This document shows, in pieces, positions 16,813 to 25,186 of a DNA stretch of 44,838 nucleotides. This stretch comes from Burkholderia sp. H160. GTDB taxonomy: Bacteria > Pseudomonadota > Gammaproteobacteria > Burkholderiales > Burkholderiaceae. How positions within the stretch are numbered: the stretch's first letter is position 1; every line of letters begins with the position of its first letter. Position numbers and translations under genes: made by a program. The stretch spans positions 1 through 44,838 of the forward strand of contig ABYL01000051.1 in assembly GCA_000173575.1 (NCBI GenBank), written 5' to 3'. The notes beneath the pieces were generated by a model that was given only the letters and a program-made list of their open reading frames with translations, did no database searches and was not told the origin of the DNA.

Positions 16813-17390
16813 TACTGGTCTCCTTCTACGGCAATCTTGATCGTGCGAGGCAATGCGACTACGCTGCGCTCGTCAAGCAGTACCACATCGACGCCGAGCG
16901 GGAAGCCGCTATTCCATTGCTTGCGCAACTTCCACCACTGCGGGTCGACACCTGACACCTGCAATGAAACGCTGCCTTGAATGCCGGGACCGCTGAGGAC
17001 AAGCCCGCCACCTTGCTTGATCTCATCGGCAACCAATACGAGTGTTGCGCCGCTTTCCGGGCTGTCGAGCGTGCCGGATGCAGGCTCGACGGCGGGTAGT
17101 TGACTGCCCGGCATCACGACGAATTGCGCCAGATCCGCACTGGCGGACTTCGCACCGAGTCGCTGACGGTCTGCCGCACCAACCAGTCCGCAGGGATCGG
17201 CCAACGTGGTTGCGGGATCGGCCAGCGTGGCAAGCATGAGGGGCAGCACATGCGCGGCCTGCGTCTCGAGTTCGCAGATTCGGCCGGGGTAGGAAAATGC
17301 GTCCAGAATGCGGCGAAACGCGCGCTGCTGAACCAATGGGGTCCAGTCGGACGTATGCGAGACGATAGGCGTCTGCAGCTTATTCATCAT
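16812..17390 (-). CDS. phnH: C-P lyase core subunit PhnH
   Basis: A 192-residue structural subunit of the PhnGHIJ complex (E. coli 194). Recognisable parts are QQRAFRRILDAFSYPGRI near the N-terminus, LLATLADPATT-like LMLATLADPATTLADP, the VLVADEIKQGGGLVLSGPGI strand and RSVVALPRTIKI at the end. Two adjacent ATGs (17390 and 17387) lie inside the end of phnG; an AGGAGG placed just before the first supports this overlap of 8-11 bp. The frame is open further upstream, but that part is the phnG gene in another frame. Confidence 0.94.
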   Translation of the reverse strand: MMNKLQTPIVSHTSDWTPLVQQRAFRRILDAFSYPGRICELETQAAHVLPLMLATLADPATTLADPCGLVGAADRQRLGAKSASADLAQFVVMPGSQLPAVEPASGTLDSPESGATLVLVADEIKQGGGLVLSGPGIQGSVSLQVSGVDPQWWKLRKQWNSGFPLGVDVVLLDERSVVALPRTIKIAVEGDQ

Positions 17391-17856
17391 CGTCCTCCTG
17401 CGCGGCGAGCAACGCGAAGTCCACGCGCGTTGCCGCCAGCAGCTTCTTGCGGTCGGCTGAGGTTGCTTCGACGATCTGTTTGCCTTCGCGAAGCAACTCC
17501 AGGGAGGCGTCATGTCCAGGCCAGGCGGCGGCCGTTATCGCGTCGAGAATCGCGAGCGCGCGAATCAGGCTGGTACGGTCATCCATGACGATCGCAGCGC
17601 CCTCGGTGGTGCCGCCGCGTGGGTCGGTCAGGCGCACATGCGCCTTGGCGATCGGAATCTCGCCGAGGTAATAGGTCTCGCCCATGGCAGCGTCCGTAAG
17701 CGGCACCAAGGCGAGACCGGATTGCGGGATTTCCAGGTCTTCCACCTGGAATTTCTCACTGAGGCAATGCGCGAGTTCGCGAATGCGCTGTGCCGGTACG
17801 TTCGTCCAGTAGCGCATCCAGTCACCGCGTGGGGGCTGCGACGCCGTCGTTTTCAT
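17380..17856 (-). CDS. phnG: C-P lyase core subunit PhnG
   Basis: A 158-residue small subunit of the C-P lyase core complex (E. coli 150). The segment YYLGEIPIAKAHVRLTD, followed by GGTTEGAAIVMDDRTSLIRA, is the family hallmark. The C-terminus is acidic (EDDDE), and its coding sequence contains the phnH ribosome binding site. It is the first enzyme gene of the operon, 117 bp after phnF; that gap may contain a weak internal promoter, but none is obvious. Confidence 0.93.
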   Translation of the reverse strand: MKTTASQPPRGDWMRYWTNVPAQRIRELAHCLSEKFQVEDLEIPQSGLALVPLTDAAMGETYYLGEIPIAKAHVRLTDPRGGTTEGAAIVMDDRTSLIRALAILDAITAAAWPGHDASLELLREGKQIVEATSADRKKLLAATRVDFALLAAQEDDDE

Positions 17857-17973
17857 AAGCAGTCCTGCAAAATATTCATGTAGCTATGCAAATTTGAAAC
17901 ATCCGTTAGATGTCCTGCCGAATTCACGCGCCCCAGAGGCCGAAACTTGGGACGTAGCGATATCCTCCTGCCG

Positions 17974-18705
17974 TTAAAGCAGCGGAATGCGCAACTGGAC
18001 GCGGTCTGCCCGGAACCGGGTAATCACATACTCGACCGGCTTGTTGTCGCGCTCATCCACATTCACGCTCTTGACCCGCAACACTGGCCGGTTTTGCGGC
18101 ATGCCAAGGATTCGCGCATCGTCCCCTTGGGGTAGCACTGCCGTGACGGCGCTATCAACGCGACGGAGCCGGCAGCCATACTCCGCGCTCAGAAAAGTGT
18201 GAAGCGAGTCGCCCTGATAGCGGACCAGCAGATCGGGGAAGCGTTGTACGGGCAAAAAATGCGAAATCAGACACATCGGCTTGCCTTCTACGCTTCGTAA
18301 CGTTTCCAGCCAATGCACGGGCTCGCCTTCCACTATCGCAAGGCGTTCGGCAACCCGCACACTGGCAGGCAAAGTCTGCTTGCGCAGGATGCGGTTTCCG
18401 GCCAACAAACCTTGAGCGTTCAAGTTTTCGGTAAAACGGGTGGTTTTACCGATCTGGTAGTCGATCTGGTTATCGAGCACGAGGATGCCGCGGCCATGGC
18501 GGCGCTCCACCAAGCCGGCCTCGACCAACTCGTCGATGGCACGACGGAGCGTGTGCCGGTTCACCCCAAAACGTGAAGCAAGCTCGCCCTCGGATGGCAG
18601 GTAGTCGCCAGGTGCATAGACATTGACGATCTCCTGTTCCAGTTGCCGTGCGATCTGGGCGTACAAGGATTCGCCCTGCTCCCGACTGACAGCGTACAAG
18701 CTCAT
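17974..18705 (-). CDS. phnF: GntR/UTRA-family regulator of phosphonate metabolism
   Basis: A 243-residue regulator with an N-terminal winged helix (about residues 12-75: YAQIARQLEQEI, LPSEGELASRFGVNRHTLRR, LVERRHGRGILV) and a UTRA effector domain (about 95-235) ending in ITRFRADRVQLRIPLL. It matches the PhnF family that commonly heads C-P lyase operons and represses them. The gene is the first of the minus-strand phn block. A perfect 12-bp palindrome lies 7-18 nt before its ATG, and a candidate Pho box lies farther upstream, suggesting control both by phosphate starvation and by PhnF itself. Confidence 0.92.
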   Translation of the reverse strand: MSLYAVSREQGESLYAQIARQLEQEIVNVYAPGDYLPSEGELASRFGVNRHTLRRAIDELVEAGLVERRHGRGILVLDNQIDYQIGKTTRFTENLNAQGLLAGNRILRKQTLPASVRVAERLAIVEGEPVHWLETLRSVEGKPMCLISHFLPVQRFPDLLVRYQGDSLHTFLSAEYGCRLRRVDSAVTAVLPQGDDARILGMPQNRPVLRVKSVNVDERDNKPVEYVITRFRADRVQLRIPLL

Positions 18706-18711
18706 ATGCGG

Positions 18712-18723
18712 TTATCTAGATAA
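18712..18723. promoter_or_regulatory. Candidate PhnF operator palindrome
   Basis: TTATCTAGATAA is a perfect 12-bp palindrome 7-18 nt before the phnF ATG, where a bound repressor would block the promoter or translation start. A further GATAA occurs at 18727-18731, eight bases from the GATAA of the palindrome. That PhnF binds it is inference from position and symmetry. Confidence 0.5.
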
Positions 18724-18747
18724 GTGGATAAGCGAATACTACAAAGA

Positions 18748-18769
18748 GTCTGTGACAGATATGTGATGA
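18748..18769 (-). promoter_or_regulatory. Candidate Pho box before phnF
   Basis: On the minus strand this reads TCATCACATAT followed by CTGTCACAGAC, two 11-bp units. The second fits the PhoB half-site CTGTCAC well and the first only in part. It ends about 43 bp before the phnF start, a plausible -35 position for PhoB activation. Confidence 0.35.
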
Positions 18770-18909
18770 GGGATGGCGGGTTGTCGGAGACCGACTGACG
18801 ACTCGAAATCGGCGTTAGCCGGCCTCTGCCCGATAACAGTCGCGCCTCACGCCGCCGGTTTGCGGTTGAAGCGACTGATAAGAAAGGATGTTTGGGTCCG
18901 ATTTCGGCC

Positions 18910-19092
18910 CTATGAGGTCCCCTCACCATCTGGCCCATACGCACGCATGAAAGCGTCCACGGCTCTTTCCACCAGTGCCGTGATCTGCTCGTCGCCAAGT
19001 TTCACTTGCACGTTGAACAACGCTGGTTCCAGCCACTCCGATTCGAGCAACGCGCGGAAATGGATCGCCGCCACCCTGGGGTCCGCCTGACG
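18910..19092 (-). pseudogene. 3' remnant of a TetR/AcrR-family regulator
   Basis: About 60 codons ending at TAG, with the pattern GKLRQADPRVAAIHFRALLE, then ALVERAVDAFMRAYGPDG. This is the last helices of an AcrR-type TetR C-terminal domain. No DNA-binding domain or start codon exists upstream; the frame remains open to 19635, but that part is antisense to the FAD oxidoreductase remnant and has no TetR features. It is back-to-back with that remnant at 19081-19590. Confidence 0.7.
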
Positions 19093-19590
19093 AAGCTTGC
19101 CGGCGCCGAAACCGTGACCATCGCCGGAGCGGGTCCGGTCGGCATCGAACTCGCTGGTGAGATCGCCGTTGCCTGGCCGAAGAAAAAGGTACGTCTGGCT
19201 AGCGCATCGGACACGCTCCTGCCAGCCTATCCAGCGAGGCTCGGCGCGTCGCTTGCCCGGCAACTGAAGGCGATGCGCGTAGAGCTTGCCTTGGGCGAGC
19301 GAGTGTCCGGACTCGGGGGTCTTGATTGCCCACGACTGACCCCATCCGGACGCGAGATCCTGTTCCCTGCCGTGGGCACTCGCCCCGTGCTTCCACCAAT
19401 CGGCGATCTCCGGATCAGTCAGACCGCCTGGCTGAACAGGACACTCAAGGCCCTTGTGGCCGGTCACGACCTGGCCGGGCTGCGCACCTACGCACCATCG
19501 GACGCGCCCGCGCTGTTCATGCCCCTGGGGCCGCAGGCGGGTGCCGGCGTGCTTCCGGTCACCCGGACGGGCTGGCTGGTTGGCCCGCGC
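19081..19590 (+). pseudogene. FAD-dependent oxidoreductase remnant (NDH-2/AIF-like)
   Basis: In one frame the plus strand shows the NAD-binding Rossmann motif VTIAGAGPVGIELAGEIA, WPKKKVRLASASDTLLPAYP, LGASLARQLKAMRVEL, VGTRPVLPP and the C-terminal signature LGPQAGAGVLPVTRTGWL. These are landmarks of AIF/NDH-2-like flavoproteins. The N-terminal FAD-binding domain (over 130 residues) is missing. Between GDLR and LNRTLKALVAG about 40 residues, including the second FAD motif, appear to be deleted. The 3' end runs into the neighbouring epimerase gene. The frame is still open, but without its FAD site the product cannot be active. Confidence 0.75.
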
Positions 19591-19591
19591 C

Positions 19592-20548
19592 TCACTTTGA
19601 CAGCGCCTCGAGAGCGCACTCCACAAGGTTTTCAATTGACCCGTCGTTCAGAAATCCGTCCTTGATCGCACGATGATCGACAAGCGGCGGCTGTCGTCCG
19701 AAAAGCCGTTCGATCCATTCCACAGGAGCGAAGTCGATTGCAACCCTGCCGAAACGCCGCACAAGTGCGTCGACGATCTGATCCACGCTCAACCGCAATA
19801 CCGGAGGTGTCCAGAAACGTCCAGCATGCAAGTCGTCCGACGGCAGCCGCGCCGCATGCAGCAGGTTTTCTATGCAACACGTTCGCGACATCCACCACAC
19901 CGTTGCCGTTGGCGACACCGGGCACTTGTAAGCCTCATGTGCCTGCGCAGTCCGGAAGATCTCACTCATGAAGGCCGAGCCGTGTCCGGCGGAGCGCTCG
20001 TTGCGCGCCACGATTCCAGGCAGGCGCAGCGAACGGCCGTCCAGCTTGCCGCGCCGCGTCCACTCAGCAAGGACCAGTTCACCGGTCAGCTTGTGTACGC
20101 CATAGCTGATTGTCGGACAGGGTACGATGTGCTCGTCGATGAGTGCCGGCAACGATTCACCATAAACGGCCACACTGCTGGCAAAGACAACGCGTGCGGC
20201 ACGACCGTGCTCCGTTGCCTGCTTTGCGAGCCGGTCGAACAGCCTCAACGTACCCCATAGGTTCACCCGGTCACCTTCGTCGTGGTTGCGTTCCGCCTGA
20301 GCGCCAGGCATGCTGGCGAGATGAAAGACCACATCGACCGGCTTTACGAGCAGCCTTTCAAGCGTCTGCGAATCGCCAAAATCGCCGGCAAGCGACGTAA
20401 CACGGGGATCGTCATGCATCGGGCCAGGATACTGATCGACCAGTACCAGATCCGACACATCGCCAGCTCCTGTGATGCCCTCGCGCAGCAGCCGCTCGAC
20501 AAGCGCGGTCCCAACGAATCCGCCCGCCCCCGTCACGAGCACTCTCAC
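19592..20548 (-). CDS. NAD-dependent epimerase/dehydratase, DenD-like
   Basis: A 318-residue extended SDR protein. The nucleotide loop VTGAGGFVG is at residues 5-13, and the catalytic set is S124/S125, Y149 and K153 in SYGVHK. The central segment CPVSPTATVWWMSR and GRFWTPPVLRLSVDQIVDAL resemble D-erythronate dehydrogenase (DenD) proteins, which oxidise C4 sugar acids; substrate assignment remains tentative. The start is GTG at 20548, overlapping the stop of the preceding hydrolase gene as GTGA, so it is translationally coupled and is the last gene of the operon beginning at 25186. It ends two bases before the FAD oxidoreductase remnant on the other strand. Confidence 0.8.
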   Translation of the reverse strand: MRVLVTGAGGFVGTALVERLLREGITGAGDVSDLVLVDQYPGPMHDDPRVTSLAGDFGDSQTLERLLVKPVDVVFHLASMPGAQAERNHDEGDRVNLWGTLRLFDRLAKQATEHGRAARVVFASSVAVYGESLPALIDEHIVPCPTISYGVHKLTGELVLAEWTRRGKLDGRSLRLPGIVARNERSAGHGSAFMSEIFRTAQAHEAYKCPVSPTATVWWMSRTCCIENLLHAARLPSDDLHAGRFWTPPVLRLSVDQIVDALVRRFGRVAIDFAPVEWIERLFGRQPPLVDHRAIKDGFLNDGSIENLVECALEALSK

Positions 20549-21552
20549 GCCTTCCCTCCTCGTTCGTCACGGCGCGGCGCACGCACCACCCGCTGATCGA
20601 TCACCCCGAACGGCGCGTTACCCGCTTCGTCACGCGCCACCATCCTCACACGGTCGCCGAAACGCATGAAGCTCGTGCGCGCCGCGCCCTCGTCGATCAT
20701 CTCGATCACGCGCCGCTCGGCGATGCATGCCGAGCCCGCACTGCGATCCACGTTCGACACCGTGCCGGACCCGACGATCGAGCCCGCCGTGAGACACCGC
20801 GTACGCGTGGCGTGGGCAATCAGTTCGCCGAAGCTGAAGTTCATCTCGCGGCCATGCGGATGACCAAACCAGCTGCCGTTGCGCTCGACATGCAGGCTCA
20901 GGTGCACGCGGCCGTCGCGCCAGTCATCGCCGAGTTCGTCAGGCGTGATGGCGACGGGTGCGAACGCCGTGGAGGGCTTGGCCTGCAGAAACCCAAAGCC
21001 CGTTTTCATCTCGCGCGGCCCGTATGCTCGCAAACTCCAGTCGTTGATCTGCACGAGGAGGCGGATGTACCGCATCGCATCCGAAGCCGAAGCGCCCATC
21101 GGCACGCGATCCACCACGACGCCGAATTCGCCCTCGAAATCGATGCCTCCGGCCTCATCAGGCAGCGGCACATCGTATGAAGGCCCGAGGAAATCGTCGC
21201 TGGCGCCCTGGTACATCACCGGCACGGTATCGAACTCAGGAATCGGTGGCGTGTTGAAGGCCTGCTCCATCAGCCGGCCGTGGTTGAGAAAGGCCGAGCC
21301 ATCGCACCACTGAGGGCTGCGCGGCAGCGGCGCAGCGCACGCGTCCGGGTCGAACCGGCGCGCTTCGGGCACGCGAGCGCCGTTCAGCTCGTCGTAGCGC
21401 GCCTGCAAGGCTGGCGCCACCTCGTTCCAGCGTTCGAGCACATCGAGCAGCGTTGCCGCGATCGGCGCGGCCTCCACGGCATGGCGCAAGTCGCGCGACA
21501 CCAGCAGCAAGCGGCCATCCTTCCCGCCATTGGGCAGAGTTGCGAACTTCAT
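20545..21552 (-). CDS. Fumarylacetoacetate hydrolase family protein
   Basis: A 335-residue enzyme of the FAH superfamily, which hydrolyses or decarboxylates 2,4-dioxo acids from aromatic or homogentisate/gentisate breakdown. Visible motifs are GSAFLNHGRLMEQA, IDFEGEFGVVVDRVPMG (metal-binding acidic residues), VQINDWSLRAYGPREMKTG and LQAKPSTAFAPVAITPDEL, with the closing GTVSNVD stretch. The length and the long N-terminal domain fit the eukaryote-like FAH branch. The start is the ATG at 21552, overlapping the cupin gene by four bases; the longer open frame upstream is antisense noise over the cupin gene. The stop overlaps the epimerase start. Confidence 0.85.
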   Translation of the reverse strand: MKFATLPNGGKDGRLLLVSRDLRHAVEAAPIAATLLDVLERWNEVAPALQARYDELNGARVPEARRFDPDACAAPLPRSPQWCDGSAFLNHGRLMEQAFNTPPIPEFDTVPVMYQGASDDFLGPSYDVPLPDEAGGIDFEGEFGVVVDRVPMGASASDAMRYIRLLVQINDWSLRAYGPREMKTGFGFLQAKPSTAFAPVAITPDELGDDWRDGRVHLSLHVERNGSWFGHPHGREMNFSFGELIAHATRTRCLTAGSIVGSGTVSNVDRSAGSACIAERRVIEMIDEGAARTSFMRFGDRVRMVARDEAGNAPFGVIDQRVVRAPRRDERGGKA

Positions 21553-22145
21553 CGTGGTCCTCGTTGCGTGGATGTTTCGAGCGCCGCCGCGATTTCCGGG
21601 GCGTAGGCTCCATCGATGAGCACGAACAACATCCGGCACGGACGGCCGGACCGGTTCGCCCAGGCATGGTTCGTCCCGCGCTGGATCACCACGCTGCCGG
21701 GCGCGAGCGCGACCTCGGCAGCGTCGAGCACCAGCGTCATTTCGCCTTCGATCACCACACCGTAATCGATCGATTCCGTTCGGTGCATGAGCGGATGCGG
21801 CGAGTCCGTGCGTACCGTTGACGCTGCAGCGTCGCCAATCTGGCTGAACGCGTCGTGGACTCTGGTCGCGCCATGTGCAAGAAACTCGGCCGTATCGGGC
21901 GGAATATCGACGAATCGCATACGCGTGCCGTGCTTCGGCGGCGGCAGCATCAGCGCGCCGACGGTCGGGTCCGCGCCGTTGTCCAAAGGCGCAGGCGTAG
22001 CCGAGGTCGACCACACTTCGTGGAATACGGTGCCGGGGATCGCGGCGATCTGCGCCACGTTCGGCAGTGCGCCATCCGACACGACAACCGCCTGGCCGTT
22101 GGGGTCGTGGCCAGTCACCACGCGGCGAATTGCGGGAAAGCTCAC
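21549..22145 (-). CDS. Cupin-domain protein
   Basis: A 198-residue protein with a C-terminal RmlC-like cupin (about residues 110-185): MHRTESIDYGVVIEGEMTLV followed by LAPGSVVIQRGTNHAWANR. The N-terminal part has FHEVWSTSATPAPLD and may form a second, degenerate cupin. Such proteins in aromatic operons act as small isomerases, dioxygenase-like enzymes or binding proteins; the function here is not known. It overlaps both neighbours by four bases (ATGA), so it is tightly coupled to the cyclase-family and FAH-family genes. Confidence 0.8.
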   Translation of the reverse strand: MSFPAIRRVVTGHDPNGQAVVVSDGALPNVAQIAAIPGTVFHEVWSTSATPAPLDNGADPTVGALMLPPPKHGTRMRFVDIPPDTAEFLAHGATRVHDAFSQIGDAAASTVRTDSPHPLMHRTESIDYGVVIEGEMTLVLDAAEVALAPGSVVIQRGTNHAWANRSGRPCRMLFVLIDGAYAPEIAAALETSTQRGPR

Positions 22146-22951
22146 AGCGTGGCCTCCGTGGCCTCGAAGATCGCTACGGCGCGTGTCCAGCCGGCAGAAG
22201 CGCCGCGAATCTTGTGAGGGAAGCAGCTGATCATGAAACCGGTCGGCGGCAGCGCTTCGAGGTTATGCAGCTTCTCCAGGTGGCAATAGCCGATATCCCG
22301 CCCCGCCTTGTGCCCTTCCCAGATCAGCGACGTATCGCCCGTTTCCGCGATCTTTTTTGCCGTATAGGAGAACGGAGCATCCCAGCTCCACGCATCGGTG
22401 CCCGTCAAGCGCACGCCACGCTCGAGCAGGTACATGGTGGCCTCATAGCCCATGCCGCATCCGGAATTGACGTAGTCGTGATGGCCATAGCGCGCCCCCG
22501 CGTGCGTGTTGACGACGACGATATCGAGCGGTTGCAGCACATGGCCGATACGCGCCAGTTCGGCTTCGACGTCCGCGGCAGTCACGACATAGCCATCAGG
22601 AAAATGCCGGAAATCCAGCTTCACGCCCGCTTGAAAGCACCATTCCAGCGGCACCTGATCGATCGTAATCGAAGGCCTCGCCTCGCCGAGGCCCGCATCC
22701 ATCGTCGAATGGAAATGCCACGGCGCGTCGAGATGCGTGCCGCTATGCGTGGTCAGCGTGACCCATTCCGCAGCGGCGGCCTCGCCATCGGGATAGTCCT
22801 CGGGTTTCGTGCCCGGCAGCATCGCCATGAATTCGGGCAGCGTATCGCTGTGCTTCTGGTAGGTGATCTTCGGCGCAAGCGGCGGCGGATCGGACAGTAC
22901 TTCGTTCTCCAGATAGATGGAGAGATCGACGAACCGGCGTACGGGTTTCAT
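22142..22951 (-). CDS. Cyclase-family hydrolase (kynurenine-formamidase-like)
   Basis: A 269-residue member of the PF04199 cyclase family, metal-dependent hydrolases that include bacterial kynurenine formamidase and isatin hydrolase. The metal motif HSGTHLDAPWHF is the family hallmark; VVVNTHAG and LTGTDAWSWDAPF complete the active site. Length is normal. The ATG at 22951 is preceded two bases away by the stop of the hydrolase/MFS chimera, and the open frame upstream of it is that chimera in another frame. The likely role is ring or amide hydrolysis in the same pathway; the substrate is unknown. Confidence 0.85.
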   Translation of the reverse strand: MKPVRRFVDLSIYLENEVLSDPPPLAPKITYQKHSDTLPEFMAMLPGTKPEDYPDGEAAAAEWVTLTTHSGTHLDAPWHFHSTMDAGLGEARPSITIDQVPLEWCFQAGVKLDFRHFPDGYVVTAADVEAELARIGHVLQPLDIVVVNTHAGARYGHHDYVNSGCGMGYEATMYLLERGVRLTGTDAWSWDAPFSYTAKKIAETGDTSLIWEGHKAGRDIGYCHLEKLHNLEALPPTGFMISCFPHKIRGASAGWTRAVAIFEATEATL

Positions 22952-22953
22952 GC

Positions 22954-24204
22954 TCAGACTCCTGCGGAATGGGGACGGCGCTCGAGACGCGAGAAGCAGA
23001 ACACTGCCGCCGCGGCGATCAGTATGGCTGCCATGCCGAGGCTGCCGTAACCGGATTGCTTGACCAGGGTGCCGCCCAGAACCGGGCCAATGGCAGCGCC
23101 CGTCATCAGCATCGCGGGTGTCGCCGCGACAGCCCGGCCCGTGCTGTCGATGCGGGCCAGCATGCCGAACGCAAAGGTGTGCGTGAAGATCATCACGGCA
23201 GCAAAAACCGAGGTGGCCGCCGCATACGGCGCGAACGCCGCGCTTTGCGTGACGAGGAACGGCACCTTGATGCGATCGAGCACGCCGTCGAGATGCACGT
23301 TTTCGGCAATACGCATGAAGTCGTCGATGTCTTGCGCACCCCAGACCCAGCAAACATGCTTCCAGTAATGCGGCACCGGAAAATTTCCCTCGCGTTGAAG
23401 GCGCTTTTTTTGCACGTCGCGCCAGTCATGATTCGCACCCCAAACGACTCCGCAAGCGAAGCGCGGCTCGAACGCGACCGCGCGCGGGCAGTAGTAGCCG
23501 CCCAGCGACACGCCCTCCATGCCGATTCGCTTCGGATCGACATCGTCGCGCGTTTCCAGCCAGTCGACGATCCTGCTCGCCCACGCCTCCGTGTTGTACA
23601 TCGCATGCATGCCGTGCAGACGAAGCGCCTCGCCGGTGCCGGGCTGATCGACGATCAGCGAGGAGACGCCGCGTGCGGCGAGCCACGCCGGCAGGCCCAC
23701 GAAGTACTTCATCTCCTTGGTCGAATCGAGCCCGTTGACCTGCACGAGCAGCGGGCTGCGGGCGCCGGCATTCGGCGCCTTCACGAGCAGTCCGGAAAGA
23801 TGCGCGTCGCCGTATGGAATGCGGACGCGTTCGCAGTTGTCGCCGCGCAGCGCGACGCTCTTGTCGAAGGTGTCGAGCGAACGCCGGTAGAGTTCGATGC
23901 GCCCCGGCGCATCGTGCGCCAGCATGCGCTCGGCCGTGATCAGGTAGACGCTCGCCCGCCGGTATTTTTCGCCAGCGGACAACGTCCGCCCTCGCGCTTC
24001 GTCCTCCACCGCGAGTTCACACAGACGATCGGCCTTCGTCACCCACGCCTCGCGAAACGCACGCGTGCCCTCGGCGTCCGGCTGCCTGGCCGCCTCCTGC
24101 AACGGGCCGCACATCTCCTCGATTTCGCCGATGCGCGCGCCCATTTCGATCGCGAGATTGACCGACAGATCCCAGACGTAGTTGGTTGGAAAATAACGAA
24201 ACAT
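22954..24204 (-). pseudogene. Chimera: alpha/beta-hydrolase N-part fused in frame to an MFS C-part
   Basis: One open frame of 416 codons made of two unrelated pieces. Residues 1-320 match alpha/beta-hydrolases of the 2,6-dihydropseudooxynicotine hydrolase/FrsA type: a helical N-terminal domain, LLVQVNGLDSTKEMKYFVGL, SLIVDQPGTGEALRLHG and the nucleophile elbow GVSLGG (S233). The sequence stops at KVPFLVTQ, exactly where the strand before the catalytic Asp should continue; catalytic Asp and His are absent. From residue 321 it continues as the last three hydrophobic segments of an MFS transporter (HTFAFGMLARID, GAAIGPVLGGTLVKQSGY, AILIAAAAVFCFSRLE). The join at about 23244 looks like an in-frame deletion between two adjacent genes. 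Neither activity is expected to survive. Confidence 0.8.
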
Positions 24205-24268
24205 GCCGATTGCCTTGGTTGATTTAAGTATTGCCAGATGAACGGCGCAGCTCGACGAGCGACCGCAC

Positions 24269-25186
24269 TCAGCCCTTGCGCCCGAAACCCGGCCACAGCG
24301 GAATGGCGATGTTTAGCCACACGGCGTTACTTTTGGCCGTATTCGCCGCATAGACGCCTTGCTGATAGTTGAGGTTGACGCTCCAGCTTCTGGCGTCGTA
24401 GACGACAGAAGGACCGATGCCAAAGGTCTTCATGCGATTGCCCACGTTCACGCCATCCGCTTTGTCGTCGCTGAACTGATTCAGGTATGCACCGACCACG
24501 CCGAGCTTCCACGGGCCGAAGTTCCAGCCGGCCGTGAACTCGCCAACGTAGCCGTCGCCCGAGCGGTAGTTCGTCGTGCCATTCTTCTGGTTGAGCAGGA
24601 AACGGTTTGCCAGCCCGACATCGATGCCGTTGGGCACGTTGTAGCGAATCGAGATCACCGGCTGCACCGAGGTGTAGCCTACCGCCACGCTCGATTTGAC
24701 CGGACTATAGGAGCCCGTCTCGAATGCGACGTCGATGCCCGACGCTATCGCCAGGTTCTGCGACAGGTTCCATTGCAGCAGCACGGGCGTCAGCGTGATG
24801 TTGGAAAGACCGTTCTGCGTGCTCGACTGGCCGAAGACACTGGTGTGCAGCGACACGACCGGAATCACCAGCTGCGTATAGACTTTCGCGCCCAGAAGCT
24901 GAAACGGATACGCCAGCAGCAAGCGCGTCGTTGCCGAATACACGTCCGAGCTGAACGGAATCGGCAGCTTCTTGCCGTCGTTACCGTAAAGGCCGTTCGC
25001 AAAGCTGTAGTTGAACTGCTGCAGCGCGAAAAGGCCGGGTATCGGCGGAAGATTCGCGATGTTCGTGCCGACGGCGCCGGCCGGATAAGGGGAAACACCT
25101 CCTTCAAACGCATTGGCGTCGTTCACCAATCCTGCGGCCAGCATGGCACAGCCGATAGCGGCTGCGGTCAGTCTCTTCTGCATCAT
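24269..25186 (-). CDS. Outer-membrane protein of the phenol meta-pathway (PF13557-like) family
   Basis: A 305-residue secreted protein with a signal peptide (MMQKRLTAAAIGCAMLAAGL, cleavage after NANAFA-like NDANA) and an alternating aromatic beta-strand pattern ending in LNIAIPLWPGF. These are features of MetA-pathway_phenol-deg outer-membrane proteins found in aromatic catabolic clusters, where they are thought to help hydrophobic substrate uptake. It is the first gene of the minus-strand operon and is divergent from the frameshifted LysR gene, 326 bp away; 64 bp separate it from the hydrolase/MFS chimera. Confidence 0.8.
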   Translation of the reverse strand: MMQKRLTAAAIGCAMLAAGLVNDANAFEGGVSPYPAGAVGTNIANLPPIPGLFALQQFNYSFANGLYGNDGKKLPIPFSSDVYSATTRLLLAYPFQLLGAKVYTQLVIPVVSLHTSVFGQSSTQNGLSNITLTPVLLQWNLSQNLAIASGIDVAFETGSYSPVKSSVAVGYTSVQPVISIRYNVPNGIDVGLANRFLLNQKNGTTNYRSGDGYVGEFTAGWNFGPWKLGVVGAYLNQFSDDKADGVNVGNRMKTFGIGPSVVYDARSWSVNLNYQQGVYAANTAKSNAVWLNIAIPLWPGFGRKG

